In this document: positions 1 to 10,865 of the stretch, piece after piece | How positions within the stretch are numbered: position 1 is the first letter of the stretch | Layout: each line of letters opens with the position of its first letter | From: Atrina japonica | Lineage: Eukaryota > Mollusca > Bivalvia > Pterioida > Pinnidae | Direction: 5' to 3' | Length of the DNA stretch: 64,000 bases | NCBI GenBank assembly: GCA_030159075.1 | Contig: BROG01000344.1 | Location: 1-64,000 of the forward strand | Program-made: the position numbers and the translations under genes | Notes under the pieces: generated by a model | Told to the model about the DNA's origin: nothing | The model's input: only the letters and a program-made list of their open reading frames with translations | Databases searched by the model: none

Positions 1-711
1 TCTTGCCTGTGTAATGTTGATGTTATGCTTTTATTTCCTCAAATCAAAAGTCACCCAGGTCAAGAAATGGTTCCCGAGAATCCACCCCACGGGTGATATT
101 GATTTTACTTTTAATATATACCTGAAAATGATATATTCTTATAAATAAAGGTGCGTTCATACTTATTCATACGGTGCAAAATGACTTAATTTTGTAAAAT
201 CATCCCTGCGTAATAACATGAATTTCCTATGAATATTTCTAAAATATACTTGCATACAATTTCATGTCCATAAATCTGACAGTTAATAGTTTAACATATG
301 TGTGTTTTTGCATCCGAGTATATAGAAATTTCGTTCGAGGTGATGCCTGTAACTATTATAACCTCCCTACAGTTAGTACTCTGGTATCTGTAATTCTTTT
401 ATCCTACCTATAAGTCTGTATATCTGTATATCTATCTCTGCTGGTAGACATTTGGTAGCAGATGACACTTGCCTTCGGGAAAAAGTTACCGTTGACCTCA
501 AACCAATGGTATAACTGTTTTATTACACAGCAAGCCAAAAAGATTAAATAAATTAATATTAAGCCGTTAAAAGAATTAAGATTAGTACCATAATAAGATA
601 TATTAAAATTAATGCATGCACAGCTATTTAAAAATTCGAACATACAATATGCCACATTCTTTTAATCGAACTGGGCTGATCTGGCATATCGGCAGAGCTG
701 AACTGGGATCA
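1..711. other. no recognisable gene
   Basis: AT-rich unique-looking DNA. Short open frames occur on both strands, but none has a recognisable domain, a convincing splice context or low-stop composition beyond chance. The last 14 bases (712-725, just outside) are one copy of the target-site duplication of the following SINE. Confidence 0.5.
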
Positions 712-725
712 CCCGGGTATCCCGA

Positions 726-956
726 TTGTTTGTTTGTTTATTGTTGTTTAACGTCCCACTCAAGAATCTTTCACTCATATGGAGACGTCACCAAATGCCG
801 GTGAAGGGCTTCAAGTTTTGGCATATGCTCGGCACTTACGTCGATTGAGCAGTGAGGGTTCTTTAACGTGCAACACCTACATGCTGCCGGCTGGACTCGA
901 ACTCACGACCTGACAATCAAAAGTCGAACGCGCTACCGACTGAGCCAGGTCGGCTT
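726..956 (-). mobile_element. tRNA-derived SINE, near-complete copy
   Basis: Read on the minus strand, 956 to about 885 looks like a tRNA head: an A-box-like TGGCTCAGTCGG, then a B-box-like AGTTCGAGTCC. The body runs to a TTGT-rich tail at 726-757, read as AACAACAATAAACAAAC on the minus strand. An imperfect 14-bp target duplication (CCCGGGTAT then CCCGA or TTCGA) flanks it at 712-725 and 957-970, which fixes both ends. The two box motifs would form an internal pol III promoter. A second member of the family lies at 41918-42150. The family resembles the tRNA-derived SINEs widespread in molluscs; the exact family name is not assigned. Confidence 0.82.
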
Positions 957-1077
957 CCCGGGTATTTCGACACAGCTGTGATCTACAATATTCGTTCAAT
1001 CAATCTGGAGTTAACTGTTAACAGTTGTGATGTCAAAAATTAAAGTATGTACAAATTCGGAAAAAGCCCCCCAAAAA

Positions 1078-1079
1078 TT

Positions 1080-1165
<86 letters not shown>

Positions 1166-1200
1166 ATATAATATATTATTTATTATAATATATATATATA
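1078..1200. repeat. (TA)n microsatellite
   Basis: A long uninterrupted TA tract with a degenerate right edge (TTTATATATAATATATTATT). It is preceded by GCCCCCCAAAAATTA, which resembles the outer end of the fold-back MITE at 62732-63123. This may be the scar of a related insertion. Confidence 0.9.
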
Positions 1201-1244
1201 ACAGTGTTCCCAAGATTTCCCTGGTGACTGTGAAATAACTGAAA

Positions 1245-1770
<526 letters not shown>

Positions 1771-1881
1771 ACGAGAATCAAACATGTATATAACTCGGAC
1801 TGGGGTGAAACAGTTAATTTCGGACCAATTATGACACCAATGATAGAATCGAGGGTATTAAAGTCGGAAACAGCCTCATAA

Positions 1882-1885
<4 letters not shown>

Positions 1886-1976
<91 letters not shown>

Positions 1977-1985
1977 TATATACAT
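1886..1985. repeat. (TA)n microsatellite
   Basis: About 100 bp of TA repeats with minor interruptions at the right end. The following 1990-2240 shows nothing recognisable. Confidence 0.92.
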
Positions 1986-2239
1986 ATACGAACGCCTATC
2001 TACATACATAATAATACATGTTGTTAGAAGTAAATGAACAATTAAATAACTCTTATATTAACATGGTAATTCTAAAGCTTCAAAGTCATTGTAATATCAG
2101 ATGTTGTTGCCTCCGTAGTTATCAACATTAATAATGCTAATTTGCCGATGGCATATCTTAACAGTAACTGAAAGACTAAATTTTATCCCACATTTGACCA
2201 TGAAAGACAGTCATTACGCGGCATGCAGACATTAATGAA

Positions 2240-2430
2240 ATTGTCATCGAATTCGAGAGGTGTCTATGGAACATTTGCGACAGGTATAACCTGCTTACTG
2301 GTGGTACTAACTCCTGTCGGACACCTGATCCCACCACGATTGAGATTTGCGATGACTCTTCATGTTAAGATCATTATTATATCCAAATTGCCAAATTCTA
2401 ATTGACCCGTTTCGAATATCTATTGGTACT
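2240..2430 (+). mobile_element. PLE family A, 3'-end fragment (+)
   Basis: This matches the 3' tail seen at 31195-31370, 39500-39700, 41560-41720 and 59450-59600, and in reverse at 4690-4900 and 38890-39060. The shared landmarks are a GGACACCTGATCCC-like stretch, then CTTCATGTTAAGA and ATTGGTACTT. Only the tail is present, as expected of a 5'-truncated retroelement copy. It is degenerate and has no open frame of its own. Confidence 0.65.
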
Positions 2431-2496
2431 TGTTAATATTTTAATAAAATATATAATCATAAAGTAATAATCAGCTTTCATTGGATACCACTGAAG

Positions 2497-2977
2497 TATG
2501 GCACGCCAAAATCACATTAATGAGTTAAACCTGGTTTTTTCTCAGTTAAACCCAACTTATTCCATTTAAACCTAGTTTTTCTCAGTAACCCACATTTATT
2601 GTATAAAAACTAGGTTTAACTGAGAAAGACCAGGTTTAACTGAGAAAAACTAGTTTTAACTGCGCCAAGATCACGAAAATAAGTTAAACCTAGTTTTTCT
2701 AGACAAAAACTAGTTTAATTGAAAAACAAACTAAGTTTAACTGCGCTACAATCACATTAATGAGTATTTCGCGCAGTTAAACCTAGTTTTTCTCCAGTTA
2801 ACTTGGGTTACGAGAAAAATAGGATTAACTGGAGTAAAATAGGGTTTAACTCATAATCCACAATAACTGGAGAAAAACTAGGTTTAACTGAGAAAAACTG
2901 GGTTTAACGGGAGAAAAAATTAAGATTATCTGAGAAAATCTAGGTTTAACTCATTAATGTGATTTTGGCGTGACATA
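2497..2977. mobile_element. fold-back element built of AAACTAGGTTTAAC words
   Basis: The ends are inverted copies of each other: CACGCCAAAATCACATTAAT at 2502, then GAGTTAAACCT, mirrored by the sequence ending at 2972. Between them are many alternating copies of a short word (AACCTAGTTTTTCTCAGTTA) and its complement, so the element is an array of small palindromes inside inverted ends. No coding capacity. Related copies lie at 24858-25315 and 62732-63123, with a worn piece at 10360-10480. It is likely a non-autonomous DNA element (MITE or fold-back type) whose mobilising family is unknown. Confidence 0.75.
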
Positions 2978-3299
2978 TTGAAGTTATGCATTTAACAATT
3001 TGCAATTAATTCCATTCAATGTTACCTGACCTCGAATTCCAGGTAAGATGTGTATAAGATGTGACAAAATCATCATTAAATGTCGAATTAAAATATATCA
3101 TCACAAGGCAGTGTATTTTACGTCATTGTTTTTGAGATAATATAGTTATTATCATTAATAAATCCAAAGCAATCCATTGTACAGTTTATGTAAGACGATG
3201 TTTTTAATCTTATTCATTATTCTTATTCATTATTTAATTATACTGTAGTTTTTACACCTTCATTCATTGACTCCCTCTTTTATGTAGCCAGACGTATGT
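2978..3299. other. no recognisable feature
   Basis: AT-rich DNA without a domain-bearing frame, inverted repeat or match to other repeats that I could see. Confidence 0.4.
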
Positions 3300-3590
3300 A
3301 GCCACTCACCTTTCCGGAAATCACCCAGTCGTTATGAAATTTACGCAGGGGGATTGGGGACACCCGTCGCCAAGTATTTAGAGCATCGCTCTTGGAACCA
3401 TGAAGTGTCTCACTTCTGATCAGCGCTGGTTCGAGCCCCGCTGGAACCTAAACTTATTTTTGTGAAATTATTTGCCAGTTTACTTGCGGTAGATGGTGGT
3501 ATCTTCCCGGGTTCTCTCCTGCACCATTAAAAATTGGCCACCACCATATAACTGGAAAATTGTTGAGTTTGGCTATTCGTGCATATCAAA
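3300..3590 (+). mobile_element. tRNA-derived SINE, second family
   Basis: A tRNA-like head at about 3365-3450 has a B-box-like GGTTCGAGCCCC. It is followed by a body with CCCGGGTTCTCTCC, CACCATTAAA, ATATAACTG and ATTGTTGAGT. The same body appears reversed at 12476-12600 and 17165-17425, and a related head appears at 62551-62660. The copy is diverged. Its 3' edge runs into PLE-like sequence at about 3590. Confidence 0.65.
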
Positions 3591-4110
3591 CGCGATTCTT
3601 GATATACTTGTGACCACAACAGCAAGTAGTTTACCTCTGTATATGAAATGTGTATATATTAAACTCATCTTGGCATATCGGATCATTTGCGATAGAAAAA
3701 CACAAAATGCGGGTTATAACGGGTTATTACTACTACAATTTGGAACATTGACGGAATCTTCGCTTTTGTCGCTAAAGTTCCTTATGTGGCTAAAATAAGA
3801 GAGAAAAATGTTCAATTAGGGTTCATGTGTGCTTGATTATGTATTGTCTTTAATTTCTAGTTATTTTGGGATATATTACATTGACCTACGTATGAAAATA
3901 GTTATTATTACTTGACAAAAAGTCATCGACATATCTTAATGTCAAATTAGTGGACACTGCTGGCTTATTTTTCTTTTGATTTACACACTTCTGCATGACC
4001 TTTATATGAATAAAGGAACAGGTCGGGCAATAAAGGAGCACAATTGGTTCCCATGAGAATGCCAACGGTTTTCTGAAAAATCTTGTCTCCAAACTTTAAA
4101 AATATAATGT
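3590..4110 (-). mobile_element. PLE reverse transcriptase fragment (-)
   Basis: On the minus strand the translated pieces resemble the central reverse transcriptase of the other PLE copies here: a G-x-x-M-G-T-N-C-A-P-L-type stretch around 4060-4010, then a Y-[IV]-D-D-type active-site region around 3925. Stops and frame changes are frequent, so this is a dead copy. The region 3590-3790 corresponds to the later part of the frame, with a TACCTCTGTATATGAAATG segment shared with 5615-5640. Confidence 0.6.
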
Positions 4111-4690
4111 TTCCAAAAAAATTCTAGGGTATGTTTAGAATTAAAATACTCTGTTTTTATGTGCATCAGCTATCTTATGGCGGTCCAGGTTGCTTTCAAC
4201 TTTTTTTGCAGTTTCGTGAAGTTTAAATGACCTATGTATGCATTGTATAGGCATGTGTTATGCAAGATCACATCTTAATTATTCTAATCGTGCTTTGTAA
4301 TTTAGTATCTTACTTTTGTTAAGTAGACGGCACTGTGATACTAGAATTAGGGGTGTTGATATGCGTTACACAGATGGTGACATTTAATATATTTGATTAT
4401 ATAATATAATGATATAATACAATATATATTATTAAAGATCAAATTAATTTGACATCTACCCGGCGGTGTTTTCAGAACACAGATGATTTGTTTGAATTAT
4501 GGACACGTAGCCATATTAGTCACTCTCACAATTTGATCTATATGTTCACATGGTTATCGAACAATTTAGCTTTTCTACATGTATTTAATACAGTTTAGTG
4601 TTTGTTCATATAGTTACAAAAATTTTGGTTTACATATGTTCGGCTCGTAAAAATATTTCAGTAAAAGTATATGCAATGTCATGGTTGATT
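4111..4690. other. no recognisable feature
   Basis: AT-rich DNA. 4190-4290 may be a further worn continuation of the neighbouring PLE copy (minus strand), but I could not align it with confidence. Confidence 0.35.
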
Positions 4691-5237
4691 CGGTTATATA
4701 TAGTAGAATTGAAGAAGTACCAATCAATAATAACAAATAATCAAAACTCAATTCCATTATAACACGACGAATTAGATGTGCAAATGGTCTCAACATGAAA
4801 AACAATTACGAATCCCAAACGGGATAAGACTAGGTGTCCAGAAGGAGTCAGCGTCTTCTGCTGGCATGCCACACCCTTCGCAAATGTTCCATGAAAACCT
4901 TTCTAGTTCGATGAGCGGGTCCAATTCGGTAAAAAGGTCAAGTTTGGTGATGGGGTCAAGTTCGGTGAAAAGAATGATTGGTGAAACGGAGTCAATGTCT
5001 GTGGCCGTGATCCAGAATACTACCTAATATCTTTGAGAGGGGGGCTTCATAATGTTTAACAAGATTCCCGTATCGACCATAAAACTTCTTAAACGACGAC
5101 TCCAAGCGTATAACAACATAATCTTGTGTAAGTAGTTTATTTGCTAGTCGTTTAGCTCTCAGAATAAAACATTCATAAGAAGAGCATGCCATGGCATACT
5201 ACTTAGAAACGGGAAGTTTGTGATATGGAATTTGAAA
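4690..5237 (-). mobile_element. PLE family A, 3' part (-), interrupted by family B
   Basis: The minus strand encodes the last part of the reverse transcriptase frame (5192-4992, with motifs F-Y-G-R-Y-G and S-S-Y-E-C-F-I-L-R-A-K). The family A 3' tail follows down to about 4690. The frame breaks off at about 5237 in the middle of a segment that reads through uninterrupted in the + strand copy at 30905-30960. It resumes at about 6063, so a family B copy was inserted here. Decayed: several stops. Confidence 0.75.
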
Positions 5238-6062
5238 TATAAAAATTTCAGACACCAAAGTATAAATCAATAGAATGTCCAGGACATAGATACAAATCCG
5301 GTAAAAATGGACAAACACGGACCTCTGGAAACCAAGAGGTGGGATCAGGTGCCATGGAGGAGTAAGCATCCCCTGTCGACCGGTCACACCCGCCATGAGT
5401 CCACAGTCAATTCCAATGAAACAAGTGAGGAGTGTATCCTCGTCACAATTGGTACATACGTCTCAACAACCGCCAACGAAAAGGCAACTCAACATTTCAC
5501 TTAGTGAAACAGAGTAGTCGTAAACAAGACTAATATACCGACCGTAAAATTTGCGGAACGTTGACAATAAGCGCGGTTTACGATATCCCTGTGTCAATAA
5601 TTTGTCAGTGAGAAGTTTACCTCTGTATATGAAATCTTCATCTGTTGTGCACACCCTGGCATATCGGATCATTTGTGAAATATAAACTCCATATGCGGGT
5701 GACTGAGGGATACTTAAATGTGGAAAATTGACGATGGGAAAGCCGAAATCGTCGCGTTTATCGTATAGCTTAGTTGCTAATTTCCCGTCTGTGTTTATAT
5801 TAAGTAAAATATCTAAGTATGAAGCGTGTGTGCTTGATTCTGTTGTATCTATGTAATTTCTAGTTCGCTGGGATATATCGCATTGACATATGTATGAAAA
5901 TTGTCATTATTAATTGACAAAACGTCGTCGATATATCTAAATGTTAAATTAAAGGACACCGCTAACTTTTTCTTCTTTTGATTCAGCAGTTTCTGAATGA
6001 AGTCCGCTTCGTATGAATAAAGGAACAGGTCGGCCAATGAAGGAGCACAATTGGTTCCCATA
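5238..6062 (-). mobile_element. PLE family B, 5'-truncated copy nested in family A
   Basis: The minus strand starts inside the reverse transcriptase at the M-G-T-N-C-A-P motif (6061). It continues through F-R-Y-I-D-D-V-L-S (about 5940), containing the two catalytic aspartates, and F-Y-G-R-Y (about 5545). The untranslated tail ends at the family B 3' terminus (CAAAGTATAAATC near 5260). The same 3' terminus is shared by at least ten other copies in the window. Frame changes occur near 5850 and 5680, so it is inactive. The sharp 5' truncation and the interruption of a known reading frame show it is a real insertion. Confidence 0.8.
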
Positions 6063-6905
6063 GGATCGTCTCGTTTGTCATAGAGGGATGTGCGAAGTTG
6101 ACCGTCTTTTTCAATCGACAGGAGTAAATCTAGGTAAGAAGCAGATGTGTTGTCTCTATTGTCTCATTGATCTCTAGCTCAACAGGATACATCTGGCCGA
6201 GGTAATTCTGAAATTCTGAATTATTTATGGACAGAACATCGTCGATATACCTGTAAGTAAAATTGAATCAAGATGCTAACTGTTTGTTTCCTTTGGAGAG
6301 CAGAAACTGTAAAAATTCCGCGTATATGAATACAAAAATATGTCAGCCAAGAGAGGTGCATAATTGGTACCCATTGGAATGCCGACAATCTGTTGGAAAA
6401 CTTTTCCCGCAAAAATCATGAAGATGTTGTCTACTAGAAACCCCAGCATCTTGATAATATCGTCTTCAGTGTACTTGTATATCGAAATCAGAATGTTCCT
6501 TGTCAAAATAAGTTTCTTTATGACCTAACACCAAATATTTATATCTGCGATTTCCATTTTTGTATACAAAAGAGCTTTGTATTATAGCTGTTAATCTGTT
6601 TTTGAGTTTTTGATGAGGGATTATTGTGTAAAGGGTCGAAAATCAAAAGACTTGATGCTTGTAATATGTTTGAATTCTGGAGATTTTAAATGTTCCAACA
6701 ATTCCCTTGAATTCTTTAGGATCCACATCTGATTGACTCCGCTTCTTGAATAGGCCATTATACAGTACTTCTGAAGACCTTGTTTGTTATGTGTTAGAAG
6801 TTTGGTAAGCAAAATAGATAAAGGCTGTGTGGAACACTTAGATGATCCCGTAATGAAGCGGTGTTTATAGGATTTTTGTGCATCTTCGGAATTCAATAAA
6901 TAAAT
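6063..6905 (-). mobile_element. PLE family A, reverse transcriptase part (-)
   Basis: The minus strand carries the N-terminal fingers region (6896-6621, including H-R-F-I-T-G-S-S-K-C-S-T and W-I-L-K-N-S-R-E-L-L-E-H-L). Then comes the palm region with V-G-I-P-M-G-T-N-Y-A-P-L-L-A-D (around 6380). The piece after it (6270-6063) runs up to the family B insertion. Frameshifts separate the pieces. Together with 4690-5237 this was one reverse transcriptase. Confidence 0.8.
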
Positions 6906-8490
6906 GGCAATTCAATCTCCGTGTCACTTGTGGGTATTCCAAACGAAGCGAGAACGGATTTATGATTATCAAACGAAGCGAGAAATCGGTTACAGAGTAT
7001 GATTATTTCCAGGAAGTGTGTTTATTTCATGAGGTATCGCCTGAAAAAGTCGTTGTTACAGAGGAACGATGAGAAAATTTTCAGCAGATTTCTCTGACAA
7101 CATCAGGACGAAAAATTGTTGTGTTTAGTGTTGACACAATGTTTAAGTCGAATTCCGTTTAAGAGCTTGATCGACTTTATCCACTCCGAAAGGGTATCAG
7201 GTTCGACATCTTCTTTCTTAGCCCAGCGTATGGCGTACTCTTCACACGCTTCCAAAATAAGTTTTGGCGCCATGTAAACGATACAGGTTCCCAATATTTT
7301 ATGATCCCTCAATTTTCTGTTGCGCACAATGTTGAATCGTCACGACATGACATGGAAAATTAATTCATAGCAAGGCGGAATGCTCTTGGACTGGGAAATG
7401 TTTGCTGCTGACCTTGTAACAAAAGATCTTAGGGTCACGAAAAATGGCTATTGGAAATACATGGTGAATCTTTGTGTTGACATGGCAACTTTTTGTTCAA
7501 AATATTCGAATTCAAAGCGTCAATGCCCTTTATAAGCAAATTACCTGATCGACTTTATGTTCATTAGTCCTGACAGCTTTGAATAATCTGTTGTATGAAA
7601 TGTCCTCAATTTTCTGTTGCGCACAATGTTGAGATCACCTGTCACGACATGGCCACATGGACAGTACATTAATTCAGAATTAAGGCGGAATGCAGCGTAT
7701 TGAGTTGCTATTTGCTCTTCAACACGCTTCCTAAGGAAATACATGGTGAATCTTTGTATTGGAAGTATGGCGGGATCTCACTGTAAAATATTGATATATT
7801 CAGCGTTCCCTTATAAGCAAATATGACCTTGGTGAACGGGCGATTACTCGTTTCTGTTGCGCCTGACAGCTTTGAATGTTGTATGAAATGTCACCTTTTC
7901 TGTTGCGACAATGGCCACACCTGTCACGACATGGCCACATGGACAGTACATTAATTCAGAATAGGAACAAGGCGGAATGCTCTTGGAATGGCTGGGTAAA
8001 TTGAGTTGCTGCAGATTTGCCTTGTAATAAAAGATCTTAGAGGCAACTGAACGCGTATGGCTATAGGAAATACATGGTGAATCTTTGTATTGGAAGTATG
8101 GCGGGATCTCACTTTTTGTTCAAAATATTGCTTATATTCAAAGCGTCAATGCCCTTATAAGCAAATATGACCTTGGTGAACGGGCGATTACTCGTTTCTT
8201 TATGTTCATTAGTCCTGACAGCTTTGACTGTTGTATGAAATGTCCTCAATTTTCTGTTGCGCACAATGTATGAAATGTCACGACAAATGACAGTACCAAT
8301 GAATAGTCGGCGGAATACTCTGGAATGAACCAGCTGCAGATTTGCCTTGTAATAAAAGACTTAGAGGCATACGCGTCATGGCTATAGTACAAATTTTGTA
8401 TTGGAAGTATGGCGGGATCTCACTTTTTGTTCATGTAATATTGCCCTTCAAATATGACCTTGGTGAACGGGCGATTACTCGTTTCTTTAC
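6906..8490 (-). mobile_element. PLE linker (CxC) region, scrambled by partial duplications
   Basis: The minus strand encodes the short conserved domain between endonuclease and reverse transcriptase. At 7744-7541 there is Y-C-P-C-G followed by H-V-V-T-G-D-L-N-I-V and N-R-K-L-R. At 7327-7103 there is a stretch with C-E-E-Y-A-I-R-W-A-K-K-E. The CxC pair (C-P-C) is the linker signature described for Naiad-type PLEs. Four or five overlapping partial copies of the same ~250-bp segment follow each other (about 7310, 7555, 7800, 8080, 8290). Each has different small internal deletions. No copy keeps the whole domain open. Confidence 0.7.
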
Positions 8491-9090
8491 ATTAGTTTTT
8501 GTATCTGAATGTCCATGATACCATGAAGTATACTCTGGACCAGCATAAAACATACTGTCACGAAATTTGACAAGAAATATTTTCAACGTAGACAGACCAT
8601 CGAACGAATGGTAGAAGACCACATTATTAATCTCGGGCTTGTTATATTTCCTTGAGCCATGGCTGCGATGTCTCCTACTGGTTCGGTCTAATAGGTTTAA
8701 AACATTTACCGATTGGCATCCAGGACTGGTAAGAATCCCTACGATATCGACATGGTCGTTGCATCCATATGACGCAGCAGTTCCCAGCTGTCGAATCCAG
8801 TGTTCTACTCGTTTTCGTCGAAAAGTGGTGCTTGAGTTGGGATTGTTTGTGAGATGATATATCTTTTCTTAAATACGGACTCTCGGGGAAAGGATAAAAT
8901 GATCAGGCAGATTAAAATGTCTGTATTGTAAGTGGTTACCGCCATGATTAATCTGGAATCGATGTCCGGACATTCTGCTACTCAAGTTTCCCTTGGTTTC
9001 ACCCACATATAATATCCCACAAAGAGAACATTCAATAGCGTATACTAAGTTGGTAGACTTACACGAAAGGTTCTCGATGCTGTGTGTTGA
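8491..9090 (-). mobile_element. PLE GIY-YIG endonuclease region (-)
   Basis: The minus strand from about 9085 to 8885 translates without a stop as a GIY-YIG nuclease core: E-C-S-L-C-G-I-L-Y-V-G-E-T-K-G-N-L, then R-M-S-G-H-R. The C-x2-C pair and later histidines fit the CCHH motif of PLE endonucleases. After a frame change, 8850-8735 encodes the adjoining R-R-K-R-V-E-H-W-I-R-Q-L-G-T-A-A and Y-G-C-N-D. The enzyme would nick target DNA for target-primed reverse transcription. It lies upstream of the CxC linker and reverse transcriptase on the same strand, which is the permuted order of Naiad-type PLEs. It could instead be the C-terminus of a separate canonical copy upstream. Confidence 0.78.
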
Positions 9091-10024
9091 AAATGAAAGT
9101 TTTGTTAGCTTGGATGTAAATAAATTGTCAGTAATGAGTAAATGACAAGTTTTGCAATTTTTGCTCCCAATTTAGAAATCATGCTGTCAGTGGAGGTAAG
9201 CTTGTAGTATTTCATTACATCAACCACGTTCACTTGCCATTGCTTGATTGGAATGAACCTATCGGCATTACTATACCATAATCTATCGTCGTCACTGATG
9301 ATGTGACTTGAGTTAATTATGTCCCGTAGGACCACGCGAGGGACACCTGCGGTAGCTGACATACCCGTGTCCTGAGGTATAACAGTTTGACACCTTTTAT
9401 AGTGGGCGACGTGTCAGCCACTATGTTACTTCTTTTGTCTGACATTCATGAAGATGTACTACCCGACAAGTATTCACGAATCAGAATTGATTGTTCTGCG
9501 GTCATTTAGTTACTAGATTCTCTTCACAATGAATAATTTGATTATTTGATGGTGATCATGTTTTCAAACTTAATTTTGATTTCCTTAATCTTTTTGTTGG
9601 TAAGAACTTTATTCTGGTGAAACTATATAGCAGAAAACAAGGCGACAAAAAACTCCTTGACGTATTGATATTCCAGGTAAGAATTTGGAAAAAAATTAGA
9701 CAGAAAAAAATAAATCTAGGTATTCCTGATAATTTAAAGTCAACATTGAAAGGTATTTATGAACACCGTGTACTTCAAGACAACAATCCGACTTTGGACT
9801 CAGGCAAAGGTGTAAAAAAAATAATTAAAACGTTCAACTGATTTTGGATACCCAGATTTTTGTTGTACCGGAAATAGATAATTCTAGCATTTCAACAGAC
9901 GTTATCATGAATGTGATCTTCAACTCTCTGCAACAGGTAGTTACATCAAAGTAACAAATAATGTCAGCATTTACACAAAAGCCTCCAGTATACAATTGAT
10001 CTATTACGAAAAGGTGTATAATGT
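9091..10024. other. unassigned; possible PLE 5' part
   Basis: A minus-strand frame of 85 codons at 9362-9105 ends shortly before the GIY-YIG segment and could be its N-terminal extension, but I recognise no motif. A + strand frame at 9617-9841 is lysine-rich and also unrecognised. Nothing else is visible. Confidence 0.35.
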
Positions 10025-10330
10025 TAGATTGGCACATGTTTACAAACATAAGGAGTCTAAAGTGAATCATAGAAAGGGCGACAGACTTGCTTTCGGCAAC
10101 GAAAATATTAAAGCTGCAGTAATACAGGTCTATCAAAGTAATGTGGCACATCCGGGTTCTGCCAAAAACAATGCTGTTTTTTCCAAACAAAGATTATGCA
10201 GATATAACGTATAGCCTTGCACAGATTCTATGCATTCCAGAAGCTCTAATATTTTTGCGTCGACAACAAGCTTTTCACCCCTGTTATGATTTAATTTGGA
10301 CTCTTTGTGTTTGTGAACATGTGCCAATTC
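10025..10330. repeat. long imperfect palindrome
   Basis: The left arm from 10029 (GGCACATGTTTACAAACATA onward) is repeated inverted in the right arm ending near 10327 (read back as GGCACATGTTCACAAACACA). Each arm is about 120-140 bp, with a short unpaired centre around 10165-10190. Arms differ by roughly one base in four or five by eye. It may be a fold-back transposon or an inverted duplication of a former coding segment. Confidence 0.7.
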
Positions 10331-10359
10331 ATAGGTCTACCGATGTAAAGTAGCACTCA

Positions 10360-10480
10360 GTTAAATCTAGCTTTCCTACAGGTAAACTTTGTTTTTTCGA
10401 TGAAGCATACTAATTGGAGAAAAACTAGGTTTACCTGAGAAAACCATGGCTTAACGGCACCAAAATCAGTTTAACCTGAT
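10360..10480. repeat. worn piece of the AAACTAGGTTTAAC fold-back family
   Basis: It contains CAGTTAAATCTAG, GGAGAAAAACTAGGTTTACC and CACCAAAATCAGTTTAACC, the same words as the element at 2497-2977, but the ends are not intact. Confidence 0.6.
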
Positions 10481-10679
10481 TAACCCGGTCATGACAAAAC
10501 AATTTCTGAATTAATCAATTCACCGTTTTAACATTGCAAAACGTCTCTCTGTCATTATGAGCACAGTTTTTTGCCAAAGTATATAAAATGTCCAGAAGAC
10601 ACATGAAAAGTATCCGATATACTACTGGTCCATGTTTTACCGCTATGTCATTGTAGCAACACACTTGCATAAACCTACT

Positions 10680-10865
10680 AAACCACCCCAGCAGGCGGTT
10701 TGAATGGTTTGGTAAACTAGTTTGGGTTTAGGATAAAACACGTTAAAACCAGTTTTAGTTCAGAACCAGTTTAAAACCGGTTTATGTAACAAATTGACAG
10801 TTTACAAAACTAGTTCAAAACTAAAACCAGTTTCGCCCTGTTTTGGCATTTGACTTTTACATGTC
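10680..10865. repeat. array of CAGTTTTAAAAC-like words
   Basis: Repeated AACTAGTTT, AACCAGTTTTAG, AACCGGTTTA words in both orientations. The style resembles the fold-back elements elsewhere in the window, but the words differ and clear terminal inverted repeats were not found. Confidence 0.45.

Noticed and set aside
9617..9841. 74-codon lysine-rich + strand frame
   Set aside because: Looks mildly coding, but no domain, splice site or paralog supports it.
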